A stretch of DNA of 64,000 nucleotides from Sipunculus nudus (lineage: Eukaryota; Annelida; Sipuncula; Golfingiida; Sipunculidae). The notes beneath the pieces were generated by a model that searched no databases, was not told where the DNA came from, and saw nothing but the letters and a program-made list of their open reading frames with translations. How positions within the stretch are numbered: the stretch's first letter is position 1; each line of letters starts with the position of its first letter. The stretch is from positions 47,463,840 to 47,527,839 of the forward strand of contig CM049322.1 in assembly GCA_026874595.1 (NCBI GenBank), read 5' to 3'. This document shows, piece after piece, positions 11,811-24,643 of this stretch. The position numbers and the translations under genes are program-made.

Positions 11811-13699
11811 AGGAGCAAAGCAAACGGATAAGAATTGTTATATTAGCAGATACCATACTATTTTAGGGAGAAAAAAACAGCATATATGTTTATAATATAT
11901 AATACGATATGTGCATATTTAGCGTCTGGTATATGAATAGATCCACTTAATATAAACCCAAAATATAATTTTTTTCACAATCCTATACCGTTCAGAGAAA
12001 AAAAATTGTGCTTTTAGTATGTCAATGCTATCCAAAAAACTTTTCTTATGCTCTTGTCCGTGTTTACTTTTTCTGTGTCGATCTCAATTCCTTAATAAGA
12101 GCTTGAAGACCAGGTCAGAGATCGTGTTTAAATTTGCGAACCGGAATAGGGCGCGGAGCATTCAGATTTTAGACGATCTTTGACGGGTTACATGTATTAT
12201 TATTGTCAGACGTATAAAGGATAGATTGGTTAAAGGAAGGTACAAAAGATGAAATAAATGTAGGTTTAAAAAAAAGGAAGCCGTTCCTAAAAAAAAAGAA
12301 GCGAGAATATACATACCTCATTCATCGCAGAAGTGGAAATGGTGCGGCTCAATTGGACCCCGCCTTCCGGACATTTGGAACTTTTTTAGGTTTTGTAGGG
12401 TTTAAATGTTATATTTAAGGTTGAAAATCACTCAATGTAAAACAGAATGTGTTTGAAGGGACTACTACATGAAGTATAATTAAAGTGGGAACCAAGTAAA
12501 GAATAATAGATCTTGTAGGGGACTATAAATGGTGTCCTTAAAGTGGAAAAGCCACTAAAAGTAAGTTCAATTTATGAAATCCTGACGGAAGCCCCCTTCC
12601 TCCCTAATTATCGGCCGGGTAATGTCCTTTGTGGACTATATGTAAAATTCTCTACACAGACGATCCATCTTTAAATCAAAGGATATACCCACATTCTTTC
12701 ACAAAGCACGCTTTTACTGCTAATACCTGATACCTTAAATTACAAAATATTAAGTTTATGGATCAAATTTAGAGTATGCATCGACATTATCCGTGCCAAA
12801 TTTAACCAACAGAAGTTATTTGTCCATGAAATATATTTTCTATATGATGTTAAAAATATGGATCTGTTATGCGGTGTAACGTCCGTGCGCGGTTTTGTAA
12901 ATATAAATTGACACTTATCAACGAGCTTTCTTGGATAGTTACCCGATACAACTATTTCTAGAATTATTGAAGATGTAAATTTTTAGTGACAGTGCAGCGA
13001 CACTTGTTGATGTCATTTCAACATTATGCAAAAGGATCACCTGGATGAAATTCGGATTACCCATCATTGCATGTTGACAAATGAATTGAATACCAAGGGA
13101 TCTCAAAACACATTCACCATGCACGTGGGTCAGTGACTGGGTCAAATGTCATGCTAAACATGCTTAAATCCGTCATTGACAGCAGGGGTTATTCATATGC
13201 ACAAGAGTCCTTAATCCTGCACTTAAGGCGACGCTGTAGGGGTTCCGTTCTTTGCAAATATGGTGTACATAAAAACATTATTTATTTTAATATCGGCGAG
13301 GTCCCTCGGGGTAAAATGATCTTTTAAATGAGGTATGACACAGTGTCACACACAACGCAGTTTGAGAGAATGAGAATGGACCAATCTCTTTCTAATAAGT
13401 ATCCACTACTGCTGCCTGCCACTGCCTAGAAATAATCTGCTCTACCTAAAAACATTTGTTAATTTATGAGATTAATTAATGGGGTCATCCCAAACGAGAT
13501 AAACAAACATTATATGAAATTCTGTTGGCAATCCGTAATTTCAAGAGGGTATCTTTTCTTATTTCTCATTTTTTTGCAAAGTTGAAAGTTAATAAATCCA
13601 TCATCACTAGGTCTTTCTTGGCCTTTCTTGTTCAGTTATTTCATTCCCATAATTGTTCAGTTTTTATGTGTCTTTATTCTCGAACTTATTATGTAAGCA
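11811..13699. other. AT-rich non-coding sequence
   Basis: No supportable gene. Short frames near 12939-13327 on both strands have no recognisable domains. Confidence 0.45.
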
Positions 13700-14400
13700 T
13701 AATTTTATTGGAATGGATATAAATCAATCTCTTGGACATTTACGACTCTTCAAAACTAAATTCATTGGTACCGGTACTTGCTCCACCTACATATTCAACC
13801 CCAAACTGTACGAATATAAGTTAGTCAGTGATTTCCTTTTCTAACCAATCAGCGCGTAACATGACGACCAGGCTTGGATCGATACAGCAACAATCTCCTG
13901 GCAACTCCTAGCTTAAGAAACAAATATTAATCTTCCGTAAGTGGCGTTATATTAGCGAGGCTGAAATTTTGCGATTTCTTCATTATGAACGTTTGGCAAT
14001 AATTTAATTGTCGTGCTTGCAATAGAAGCTATATAATATAAGTATGGCGGTACTTTTATTTAATAAAATTAAGAATAAACCCCTTCTCTCATTTCAGTTA
14101 CAGTCATAATTGATTGGCCTGATTCTCAGTTGAGATATCCCTGATGATCCCCACATGTTTCGTAATAATCTATGGTTGTTTGCATGGCCGGTTCCGATGC
14201 CATGCATATATTAGTTTTCTGATTAACCAACCATGTTTCCAGAGGTGTGATAACTAATTCATGTGTGTGAATGCATCAAAAACTCTTGTTCATAATGGTG
14301 GATATGGAACTATTTCCCAAAGGTTTCTTATTCGAGAATATCGCAAAACTAATACCCAGCGAACAAAGGGCAAATCAAAAGCAACCAAAGTACACGTTTC
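13700..14400 (+). repeat. Duplicated block zeta, copy 1
   Basis: Diverged direct duplicate of about 29640-30350. Anchors: AACCAATCAGCGCGTA near 13842 (AACCAATCAGTGCGTA near 29749) and ATGTTTCCAGAGGTGTGATAA near 14233 (also near 30157). In this copy a signal-peptide exon follows about 0.5 kb downstream; in copy 2 none is recognisable. Confidence 0.7.
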
Positions 14401-14872
14401 TAAAGCTTTAAGGACCCCAAACAACGATGCTGACCTTGGCAACATAATAGGTCTTGTTAAACATATCATTAAACATCCATATTATTTGATAAGGCTAATT
14501 TATCATCACGCTATACTCCACAGGGACCACCATAAGCTAAATAACTGTCGACTTGAACCCCAAACCAGATTGTTTGTTTCTTTAAAATATTAACCCCCTT
14601 CGGCTTCCATGAATTGAACCATTGTTCCCTAATCTTGACATAATCAATCAATCAGTTCCATTGTAATTATTCTCGTGACAAAGAATAAGCTCAAGGCTGA
14701 TAACTTGTTATATTTAACACTTACTTTTTGCACGCCATTGTTAAGGCACAAACACCTATATGAGATAACAGTTTGGAACACATCAATATCATTGATGAGT
14801 CGCTTTAGAAGCAGGGACAGATAGTTACAAATAGTTAAGCAGATTACTACGGCATTGTCAGTGTGTACCATA

Positions 14873-14936
14873 ATGGCCGCTATGACAGCTTCTATCTTGT
14901 TATGTATTTTCCTATGCAACTTGGTCTCATGCAGCA
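14873..14936 (+). CDS. Signal-peptide first exon, family member 1
   Basis: A 64-base open exon from ATG encoding MAAMTASILLCIFLCNLVSC plus S, a typical signal peptide: short polar start, hydrophobic core, small residues at the end. It ends exactly at a consensus donor (GTAAGTATAATT), leaving the reading frame in phase 1. Three other exons in this window (21617, 55165, 61625) have the same design, the same phase and similar sequence just after the donor (GTAAGTATAATTCATTTG here, GTAAGTATTATTCATTTG at 21672). Phase-1 introns after signal peptides are common in genes for secreted and cell-surface proteins built from phase-1 domain exons. The mature protein's exons are not recognisable downstream, so identity is unknown; it may be a decayed copy. 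Confidence 0.5.
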
Positions 14937-17900
14937 GTAAGTATAATTCATTTGCCCATTTTATCCCTAGCGGCAGCCTGCCATCTAAACGTCGATTGTT
15001 TTCATTAGCTCGTTGAGATTGCAGCACAGGTTTTAGCCTTCGGACCTATTTTAGTATAAATGGAAGTGCACGCCATTTCTAACAGTACTTTTTTAATTTT
15101 ATCTGTTGCCGAACTGTCCTTTTCCGTGAGATAAGACAAAAATTGACGTTATTCCCTTGGGTAAAAAATATATAATAAATATTACATTCATGGCTGACTT
15201 ACGTGTATTCATGCAGCAGTAATAAATAATGAAGCTGGTTTTACTGGGAAAGTTAATCTTAACGTCCGTCATGACAGCTTGACAGTGGAAATTGCGGGAG
15301 CCGAAACTGCTTCAAATTTAGTTTTGTTCGCCAGGTGAACCACCACAAATTTTGTTTAACAACATTTTTTCTTCATTAATTAGCAAAAAAAAAAAAAACC
15401 CAAAACACGACCACATAAACTTCTAATGTCACATAACACAATAACTATTTGATCTGACATTTGTAATGGGTTTTCTAGTATAACTTGTATCATGGCTCGC
15501 ACTCCCCTATTAGTTTATTAAAAAATAAGGGCTCAATTTGATTTTGTAATGGCTACTTCAAACTTTCCGTGGGTTACATGGATGGTACAGTCGTTATTGA
15601 CATTTAGATAGCGTCTTAATGTTCATAAAGTTTGTTTGTTTTATTCCTTTTTCATTTGTCAGAGTCATGGAATATATGCGCAATACGCGACATCATACTT
15701 TTAACCATCTAAATCTATTCAATTATTTATTGGGTGGAAATACCTTTTTTCAAGATCTACCGCTAGCCACTTTAAGATCCATATAGTTTTTAATTGAGTG
15801 TAAATCTGAAAATGTGATCCAAGTTTAGGGATTACAGGCAACAGCAATTGTCTCGTTAATTAGAAAACAGGAATTAATGTAAAAAAAAATGAATTTGGTA
15901 ACCTTCATTTGTGAGGTCATTCTATCCTGTTGATTACCTCCACCAACAAAAGCCGCAAAGGGTTATTGAATCATTATGTCCAAGCAATAGCTCGGAATGC
16001 TTCGTAATGAATTTTGATGATACTTTTTTGATGATACTGACGCGGCAAATGGAAAAAGGTAATTATTTTGTGATGGTTCAATATGAATTGATATGTGGAT
16101 GTGGATCGTGATCAACGACCCCCACCCCAGCTTTTATCTCTGGAAAACAAATCATCGATCGGCCTTAAATCTTAATACGTAAACAACTCAACTGAAGAAA
16201 GACTTCAGAAAGTGATAATAATATTTATAATGCAGAAATCATTTTTACAATATATACAGGAAAACAAGCTTGTTTTAGTTCACATAAAATATTTCTAGGT
16301 AAGACACCCATATTTGATACAAACGTAATACTTTGCGCTGAAGTAAGTGTGTCTCCGAATCACAATAAATCACATAGTTTCCAGAAACAGATACGGATAC
16401 GACCCCTGGGGCTTACATGCAGGGAAATTTTGGTCCTCCACTCTTTTTTGGTCAATTTGAAAAAGAATGAGGTGGTAAAATATATTAAAAATGTCGTTTT
16501 TACATCATCCTTTGAATCACACAGTTTAAAATCTATTTAATCTTGATATTGTCCCCAATCTGCATAATATATGACAAACTTATAACGAAAGAATAAAAAA
16601 GGAATAACAAATGCATTAATAGTTTTATTTTGGTCATTGTGCAGTTAACAACAAAATCATACCGTATAGTGGATTCCTACATCCGTCACAGAGGTAATAT
16701 TGAGAAACTTTGTTATCTTTAATATGTAGCATGAGACCCAAATCGGATAATACATCAGTACATAAATTTTCATGGATTCTTAGACACGCTTTGGCATATT
16801 ACTGCTTTCAGCCATAATCACATAAATGCACTGTCAAGGAATATAAATATGACTTTAGTGAACTCTAAAGCACTCATGTCACATAAATAATTTTTTAAAA
16901 AATTCCAGCTTGCCATGTAAATCATGTATAAAAGTCTTTGCTGCAAGCAGTCGTACCCTATATAAATTTATTTTAAATGATGTTTGGTAAAAATTAAAAT
17001 ATTCAGGAATCTTGAGCAAGATCATATCCCTGATGCTGATTCAGTAAGACCAGTATACACAGTAATTGATGATCTATCGTGCATCATTTGAGACGTACAG
17101 TGTGTATAAAAAAATAAAAAAACCAATACACATACAATCTGAAAATTCCTGCATACACCAAACCTCGATTCTTATAGCCAGGTTTATTATTTATTCCTTT
17201 TAAAAGAACTTATGTGAATTGTGGCTTAATCTCCGAACATTTTAATGAAATCTAGGAAATCCCTTATCAGAAAAATTCTTATAACGTCTCTGTGACGGGT
17301 GTATGAGCTAACCTACAAGCTTTTAGTAAACACAAAGTTTAATGGTTGCATATGTATGGAAGCTGAAAGGTCAGTTGTTGTAATAGGCCTGTTTAAATGC
17401 CTTTTGCAAAATTGCCAAATATCATTGTTGAATGCGGTTTATTTGGCGGTAAATGTACAAACATGCGGATATACAAGAAACAAAAAGCCTGTGTACGGTG
17501 GGATCGCCGTTTTCTAGTCTATTTTATCAGTGAACCAAGGGATTCCTAATATTTTTAGTTAATTAGACGTCAAATAAGGAATAGGCTTCTCAAGATGAGC
17601 AACTACCTTGTGATAATGGTTTGCTACTTATATAATTAGAAATTTAACTGACAAAATAGTTTTGGTTTAGTTGAAAATTATGAATCCCCATGTGACGAAA
17701 TCTCTGGCATCTTGTTGTGTATGCGGGGAACAATATAAAACAATTTTGCAGAATTGTTTTGTATAAGACAACATTCTATAACATTTGCATATTTTCCTTT
17801 TCAGTGAACTACTTTCCGCATTGTTCATCAGCAAATGTGGCACACTCTCTGAAGCAGTAATTATACTTTAAAACAAGCATTAACATTATTATATGCATAA

Positions 17901-20533
17901 GTTGCTTATAATTGTTCCGGCAGTGCACGGTACGATTCATGATTCTTTTTTTTTTTTGCACAATTCATATACAAAAACGAAATTACATGCAGACACATTT
18001 TACATGAACTCACATCGCTGTATGCAAATTGTAAGATGACAAATTAAATTTCATCAAGAGTTTCATTTAAATGAATCCAATTATATAGCCATGTGTTCAG
18101 ATAAAATAGAAAAGCCCTACAATAAGAGGACCTGAAATAATTTTTAAAAAATCACATCACACTGAGAAGAGTTTACGTCAAAAATATTATGCATATATGC
18201 AAAGAAGGTTATGGGGGAGCCTTGAGGCAGGTAGCTTGAATTAGCATCAGAATTATAATCAAAATTTGATTATTAATCTTCCTGACTTTATTCAAGGATT
18301 TTTATTCTGATAAGAGGAACAAAGTGTACCACTTGTTCCACTTGAATGCTTTAAAATTAACTTAAAATGACAAAACACGATAATATTATCGAACCTTAAC
18401 ATAAATTACAAAGAATCTTAAATGCATAGTCTGGATAAAATTTTTTTTTTCAAAAAGAAGAATTCAAGCCATTTTGTTCTGATGACAAGTTGATCAAACA
18501 CCTTTGCTTCTTTTAGTATCTATAGCTGCAAAATAAGTCGCTATTGAATTTATCAATGCGAACGGGTTTCTAAACACATAGAATGAAGTACTTTGCTCTG
18601 AAAAAAGTATGGACTCTGGTTATTAATTGAACAACCAAAACAAATATATGCATCGATATAAATCTCTATCCAGCAGTACACAGACGTTTCATTAAATGAA
18701 TTTGTTTTTTTTTTCAATTAACGAGTATAAAAGCCAGACCATTAAATTAATTAATAATAATAATTCTTAAAATATTTTAAGAAAGGTTCCTTGTTATATC
18801 TATACAAGCACAAATAACGACATTATGCGATAATAATTATTTATTTGATTTTACAGTGTCTCGGTGAATTTATCTCAATGCGATATTTGTACAACTTTAA
18901 AGTGCCGTAAGGTTTAATGTGCGGGTATAGTCAGAGTAATGGTTTTTATGAGGTAAAAAAGTGATGGATCAGTGAAAATCTCATAGTAATGTATAATAAT
19001 ACATTTGTCTAAGGTTTAAGTAACCGTATGATGCCAACAATGCATAGCACGTGACCTTGACCTTGTGACGTTCTTAAAAAATCATGATAAAATTTGTATA
19101 ACAACCCTGAAGGAACAGCCTGTATAAAAGTTTTGCTCTTTAAACAGGAAAGAATATTTTTTTAAAATGGATATTATATATTATGCGTATGATATCTCTG
19201 ACTTTTACCATGAACAAAATATGAGAGGTATTTTATTGCAATATATTAAGAAGTTAGTGAGGCTTGCCTTGTGCCATAAGTCGTCGAAGTGGTGTATTAG
19301 CGTTGTTGTTGCATAGATATAGGCCACTTTTAATACTTTTATCTATATGAAAAGAAACTAGAGAGTTTAAATAAATCCTGACTTTTCACTTACAATACAC
19401 CAGGTAATACTTGACATTAATTAGTAATAGAATCTTAAACAAACACCTAGAGAATACACATTTCACTCATAGGAAATGAAAAATAACGGTAAATAATAAA
19501 TGAAAAAGACGGAAAAGACTTTTAATAAAATTAAATATCATGAACTTGTTGACCACGCTGACCTTGACATTTTTCCAAATATCATCAAATATCACACAGT
19601 GTTAAAGTAATATTCCCAAGCCTTTATTTAAGTATATTTAATACATATGAAGTTATTCATGTTAAGATAATAATCCAGACTGCTGTTCCTGACAATTGAT
19701 ACCAATGATAAGTATATGAATCTTAAACGGACAGCTTGGGTAAAGAAGCAAAATGAACAAAATTAAGTTTCTTGCAATTGTTTACGCCTCTGAATTTGAC
19801 CTTCCGCGGAATATCATCAAACTTCATTTGAAGTTAAAGTTGAATTTATACTCATTCACATGAGGGGCAATTTGTTGCAATATGATAAACATTTTAAGAT
19901 GCTACAGAGCTTTTAATTACCCCTACCCCTAGCCTGGGAACACAGATTTACAAATTGTATAGTGTAAAGTGTATAAAAACATACTGTCACAAATAAATGT
20001 ACCACTTTTCGCACTTGCATCCACACTGACAATTAACCAGAGAAAATAAGCAGAAACCTGGTATCAATGGAAATTTTCTAGGCGATGGTGTAGGCATTTT
20101 GGTCTAACACCTCTCCTGGCTTTAGACTATAGCATAATCAAGCCCTTGACATGAACCATGACTGAGACTGCATGGCAGGAATATCAATTCGCGACCATGA
20201 CAAATCTAGCCGTAGCTCACCTGCGGTCTCACTATGATTCGTCGCTCTCTATTGTGCCATAAAACTGGATGCCTTCGCTGCACAATTTGCAATTAAGCCC
20301 AAGTGTGTGATCTAATTATAACAATAATTTAAATTCAATGCTTACACGCCTGTGCGGTGAGTCTTAGTATAAATAAAGCGGATTGGATTTCTTCAATTTA
20401 TTTATCTACATGACATCTATAAGTTAATAAATGTTTATGTTGCAACAACAATATATCATTGGATTATTATTTGTTACCGGTATATATAAAAGAAGATGAA
20501 ACTACTGAAAGTTAACCTGACACAAGGGTATCA

Positions 20534-20536
<3 letters not shown>
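14937..20536. other. Long AT-rich non-coding stretch
   Basis: About 5.6 kb with no frame above about 70 codons that resembles a protein. It could be the intron after the exon at 14873. Between about 19030 and 19900 there are imperfect repeats carrying GACCTTGAC-type half-sites and ATCATCAAA-type segments spaced by a few hundred bases. Nothing else is supportable. Confidence 0.45.
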
Positions 20537-20590
<54 letters not shown>

Positions 20591-20596
20591 ATACAT

Positions 20597-20627
<31 letters not shown>
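20537..20627. repeat. (TA)n microsatellite with an internal TATGTATGTATA variant
   Basis: About 45 bases of pure TA, a short TATG/CATA-rich core, then more TA. The whole tract is strongly self-complementary. Confidence 0.95.
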
Positions 20628-20739
20628 AATTTAAACGGAGGGATATGGGGACTTTAGATGTATCCACTCCCGCCCCTGTTTTTAAGCTTTTCAATACCAG
20701 TCCCTCCCCATATTCTTCATTTCTTGCTCCTTAACATTA

Positions 20740-20771
20740 AATTTGATTTATTTAATATTTTAAATCAAATT
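20740..20771. repeat. Inverted repeat, 11-bp arms
   Basis: AATTTGATTTA (20740-20750) and its exact complement TAAATCAAATT (20761-20771) separated by ten bases. AT-only stems like this can arise by chance in AT-rich DNA; no run of T follows that would suggest a function. Confidence 0.7.
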
Positions 20772-20929
20772 GAGAGTTTTGAATAAAAGTATAATCGTTG
20801 GAGGTGACACATGCATATTCATCTTCCAACAGTATTAATAATTAATAATGCATATACTCAGAGTCTATATATCGGAATAATATTCATAACAGTATAACAT
20901 CTATTTAAAAAAAAACTGCTGTTAACACG

Positions 20930-21616
20930 TTCAATGATCCAGCGAACCTCTTGGAAGAAAATCACATTGACGTCACAACAGTTTTTGTTGTCATTTAATC
21001 CAGGCACCATTCTTACTTAAACACAATGGACAATCCAGACTAGAGGTCACACAGATCTAAGTTACTCAACCAAAACATGCCTAATCAAAAATGTTTTATT
21101 TCAGCCACAATACTTGCTACAAAAAACAAGTGTGGATGACAGTGCACTTGTTATCCTGTCCTCACAGCTGACCTTTATAAACAAATGTCACCCTGTCTGC
21201 AGACAAACACCTCTTAGAACATGCTTATCTAGACTTTACATCGAAAGATAAACGTACAGTGACACTTCACACTTGGTAACCAAAGTTCTTGAAACATCTG
21301 AGTTCTTAGCTCAGCTGGGCATGTCAAATCGCCTTCGGTAGGCAGCTCCGCCCCCTGCCTGGATTTAACTCACAAACTCCTACATCGCTGGCCAAGTATA
21401 TTCCTTTACTTTAATTCCTTTAATTTAATCTCTGACCCCAAACTTGATATATATGTAAATGTATAAGTGTTTTATGCGATTTAGAACTGTGTCATACTGT
21501 GTCACTGGCTCTTGACATAAAACCATAACTTTAAGTACCATTGAAAGAGTAGCCAAGTATATACATAAGGTAGTGCAACCTGACTTTGGTGGGAGAGTCA
21601 TGCCAGTATTGCGGCC
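20930..21616 (+). repeat. Duplicated block beta, partial copy upstream of family member 2
   Basis: Resembles the DNA upstream of the exons at 55165 and 61625. Anchors are AAAATCACATTGACGTCACA near 20959 (AAAATCAAATTGACATCGAA near 60689) and CTGCCTGGATTTAACTCA near 21355 (also near 61138). The last 90 bases before the ATG are the most alike: an AGTAGYCAAGYATATAC stretch, then a GTAGTGCRACCTGA-like stretch, then GGCCATG. This conserved part probably holds the promoter or 5' untranslated region. Confidence 0.6.
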
Positions 21617-21671
21617 ATGGCAGTCTCTATATTGTTTTTCATCTTTCTGTTCAACCTTGCTTCACCCAGCT
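21617..21671 (+). CDS. Signal-peptide first exon, family member 2
   Basis: A 55-base exon encoding MAVSILFFIFLFNLASPS and ending at the donor GTAAGTATTATT in phase 1. It is close in sequence to the exon at 55165 (MAASILFFIFLCFLASGC). The ATG at 21617 is preferred because it aligns with the start of the other members; the ATG at 21600 is in a different frame. Exactly 50 bases after the donor is a pyrimidine-rich acceptor (TTTTTTTTCAG, ending at 21721), after which the frame stays open for 23 codons before TGA. A 50-base spacing also occurs at 61689-61738, but there the frame closes after nine codons, so I treat this as a possible mini-intron only. Function unknown; secretion is inferred from the signal peptide. 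Confidence 0.55.
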
Positions 21672-23740
21672 GTAAGTATTATTCATTTGGCAGATTTATA
21701 CTTATTGTCATTTTTTTTCAGTGGTTGGGGCTGGTCTGTTCCCTTTGAACCGATTACACAGCTTACTTAACGATAAAGTAAAAAATGTGAAATGACTGAA
21801 AGGTACATGTATTTTTATACTATAACTGTTACTATTATAAGAACATGTGCTAGCTAAAACGATAAATGTTACTTTTAATATGTTATAATTTACTATCAAT
21901 ATTACATATACATATTTTTATTACCCACCCTTGGCGGCTGTGTGCATTTAACCCTACCTATATTAACGGTTTGATTCGTCGTTAATTATAGTTAGAGACT
22001 TTAATATGATTTCAGACACAATAAGTTATACAGTTCTATTTAGGATTTTGGATTACACTCAGTAACTATTGTTTTTCACATACTGTTACATATCGACTAT
22101 TGCATCGAGTTAATTTGTAGTTAAGATAATATAATAATAAAACTAGAACTATTGGTAAGAGTTTAACGGGAACATTAGAAAAAGAATCAAAGGCCTATCG
22201 ATACAGATCTGAATAAGGCATTCATGGAAGTTCATGACAATTTTGTGACAAAGCTAGAACAGTGGTTTATTAACCATTAGCAAACTGGTCCCACCGCTCT
22301 CAGAGTAGAGACATAATACAAAGGTACCATGCAATATATCGCCTCTGATAGCATACACATAAAACAATGGCGGCGACTTTGTAGTTATATGAGTTGTTTT
22401 TACTTGAGGTTTCCTTTACATGCAATAAATACTTTTAGAGTGGGGTAGATTTACATAATTGCTTAAAAGAGCTAAAGGCTGCCGGTCCCAACTCCATACA
22501 ATTATTGTCAGTTAGGCAGATTTCCCCTTGCTGTATGACTTATTTTATATACAGTCTATCCGGTTCTTGTTTTTATGCGATTGGTATGCAAATGAGATAA
22601 GATATAATGCATTATCAATATTAATTTGACACAAACCAAGATGCCATGTGTGACAGGGCTCGACCTTTCAGCAACATTTCGCTGACAAGACAGAATTTTT
22701 AAACTTTGCTTATTTTCTTCCAGGAAAAGACGTTAGGATTTTATATATGAAATTAAAAATGCAAAATCTGTTGAGCTACAGCCATATTTCGCATTACCTT
22801 TACGCGGAAACTGTACAAAAAACACTATCATAAATATTACTTTCATTTTAGGCCTAATCTATGTTGTAAACCATGCTGATATAAAGTAATTTACCGACTT
22901 ATTATATTTGAGAACACACATAAAAGTTTTTGGTGCTGCAACTATTCTCTAATAGCTCCACAAATTTGATAGAGGCTACATAAGTATTACAGGTTTTCTT
23001 ATATATAATCTTATAAATTCTCTTTCTATCAAATTACTTTGATGCCCTCCAATACACAGTTATTTCATGGATCCTCTGAAGAATAAAATGTGAAGCTTCT
23101 TTTGGGACTTCGACTAAATTACTCGATAAAGTATTGAATGAGAATGATTGGTCAACTATATGACGGTTGAAAGACCCTTTGTTCTCAGCTTTCAAATACA
23201 ATGCAGCCTTGCGCTACAAGACCGGTAATTTGCATGTCTTTATTTGATGTGTCAATAAGATTCATCGAAATACTTTGATTGCAGGGATATAATTTCATTA
23301 TTTATCGATTATTCACTGAGGAATGCTGTATTTCCATCGATGTATTTCATTATGTGAAACGATAAACATATCATTAACAAGTACAAAAATGGATTATTAC
23401 ACAATAGCGTTATATTTATCTTTCTTTCGAAAAGGCCAGCAATTTGTTCTCTGCACACCTATGTATAAGCGATCGTTCTGTTGAATACGTTTGATAATTT
23501 CTTCCAATAATCATTTACGGACCTCATTTATATAACATTTTTCCTTTTTTTTCAATGGGGTCTCCTCGCCACTTGTGTATTGTAAGGACAAATATGACGG
23601 CTCAAGCAGTGTTTAAATATTTAAAATTGACCGACCGATGACTACTGAACTTATTTTTAAAAATGGTAGATTATATACTGGTATTGATATTCGGTTGAAT
23701 TATTTGATAAGATGAGAAACACATTTATTCTTAGCTTTTA
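21672..23740 (+). repeat. Duplicated block gamma/delta, copy 1
   Basis: Diverged direct duplicate of 34080-35440 and in part of 61740-62360 and 63590-64000. Anchors: TTAAAAATGCAAAATCTGT near 22754 (also near 34991), AAATTTGATAGAG near 22961 (ATAAATTTGATAGAG near 35207), and GCAGTGTTTAAATAT near 23605 (also near 35251). No exon is recognisable, so it probably represents intron sequence of the duplicated gene unit. Confidence 0.65.
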
Positions 23741-23907
23741 TAGTTAAGCTGACTGTAAGTTATCTGAGCTACAGCAATCACCCTATGCCCGGCATCCGTC
23801 CGGCCGTCCGGTTGTCCTGCCGTCCCTCTGTTAACAATGCAGACCTAGAAACTTCTATCTGTACATCCGGAGAAGTCCTTTCCAAACATCCTTGGAAACT
23901 TGAATTT

Positions 23908-23922
23908 AGGTCATGGTGACCT
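23908..23922. promoter_or_regulatory. Perfect estrogen-response-element-type palindrome
   Basis: AGGTCATGGTGACCT: two AGGTCA half-sites inverted with a 3-base spacer. This is the consensus bound by steroid-type nuclear receptor homodimers. Binding or activity is not shown by sequence alone. Confidence 0.5.
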
Positions 23923-24065
23923 ATAAGCTGCAACCTAAGGCACGAAAACATTATTTTTAACTTTAAGAAAGTGAGACGGAGCATACATTGTATAAAGTAG
24001 GCCTATAATCTTCTTACGTAACATTCAAAGAGGTCGTGAGTAAATGTCCTTGGAAACATAAAATT

Positions 24066-24080
24066 AGGTCACCATGACCT
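24066..24080. promoter_or_regulatory. Perfect estrogen-response-element-type palindrome
   Basis: AGGTCACCATGACCT, the exact complement of the site at 23908 and in the next repeat unit. Confidence 0.5.
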
Positions 24081-24531
24081 ATATTCTGCTACCTATTTAA
24101 AAATTCTTATGGGCACACTGAATGTCAGATGGACACAAATCATATATATAGACCTAAAATCTTCTAACGCAAACTACAGGGTAACATCTGGGTATATCTC
24201 TTTGAAAACCTGAAATTAGTTCATGATGACCTATAATCTGTTACCTAGGGGCTGCATGCATGATTTTGAGCTTCCAAATGGTCAGACGGGCCATAAACTG
24301 TATCCATTAGGCTTAGAATCTTCTAATGTAATATTCTCAAGGAGGTCATGGGCAAATGTCCTTTGAAACATGAAATAAGGTTACTGGGACTTATATCCTG
24401 AGAGCTATAGGAAAATGATGTCATATGAGCAACCTGAAGCTAGATCGGCAACTACACACCTGTAAAGCATAGAATATAGTAAAGCATTATCAAGGGATGT
24501 TCTTGGCAAATCTCCTTGGAAACCTGAAATT

Positions 24532-24546
24532 AGGTCATGGTGACCT
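24532..24546. promoter_or_regulatory. Perfect estrogen-response-element-type palindrome
   Basis: AGGTCATGGTGACCT, third intact copy in the array. The intervening unit near 24209 has AGTTCATGATGACCT, one half-site being damaged. Confidence 0.5.
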
Positions 24547-24628
24547 ATATTCTGTGACCTACGGCTAAATACATGATTTAGAGCACCCTGAGGGATGTTC
24601 TGGGCAAATATCTTTGGAAACCTGAAAT

Positions 24629-24643
24629 AGGTCACCATGACCT
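24629..24643. promoter_or_regulatory. Perfect estrogen-response-element-type palindrome
   Basis: AGGTCACCATGACCT, fourth intact copy, 97 bases after the third. Confidence 0.5.

Noticed and set aside
14261..14593. 110-codon plus-strand frame
   Set aside because: Overlaps the end of block zeta; the duplicate at 30.1 kb does not keep the frame, and no domain is recognisable.
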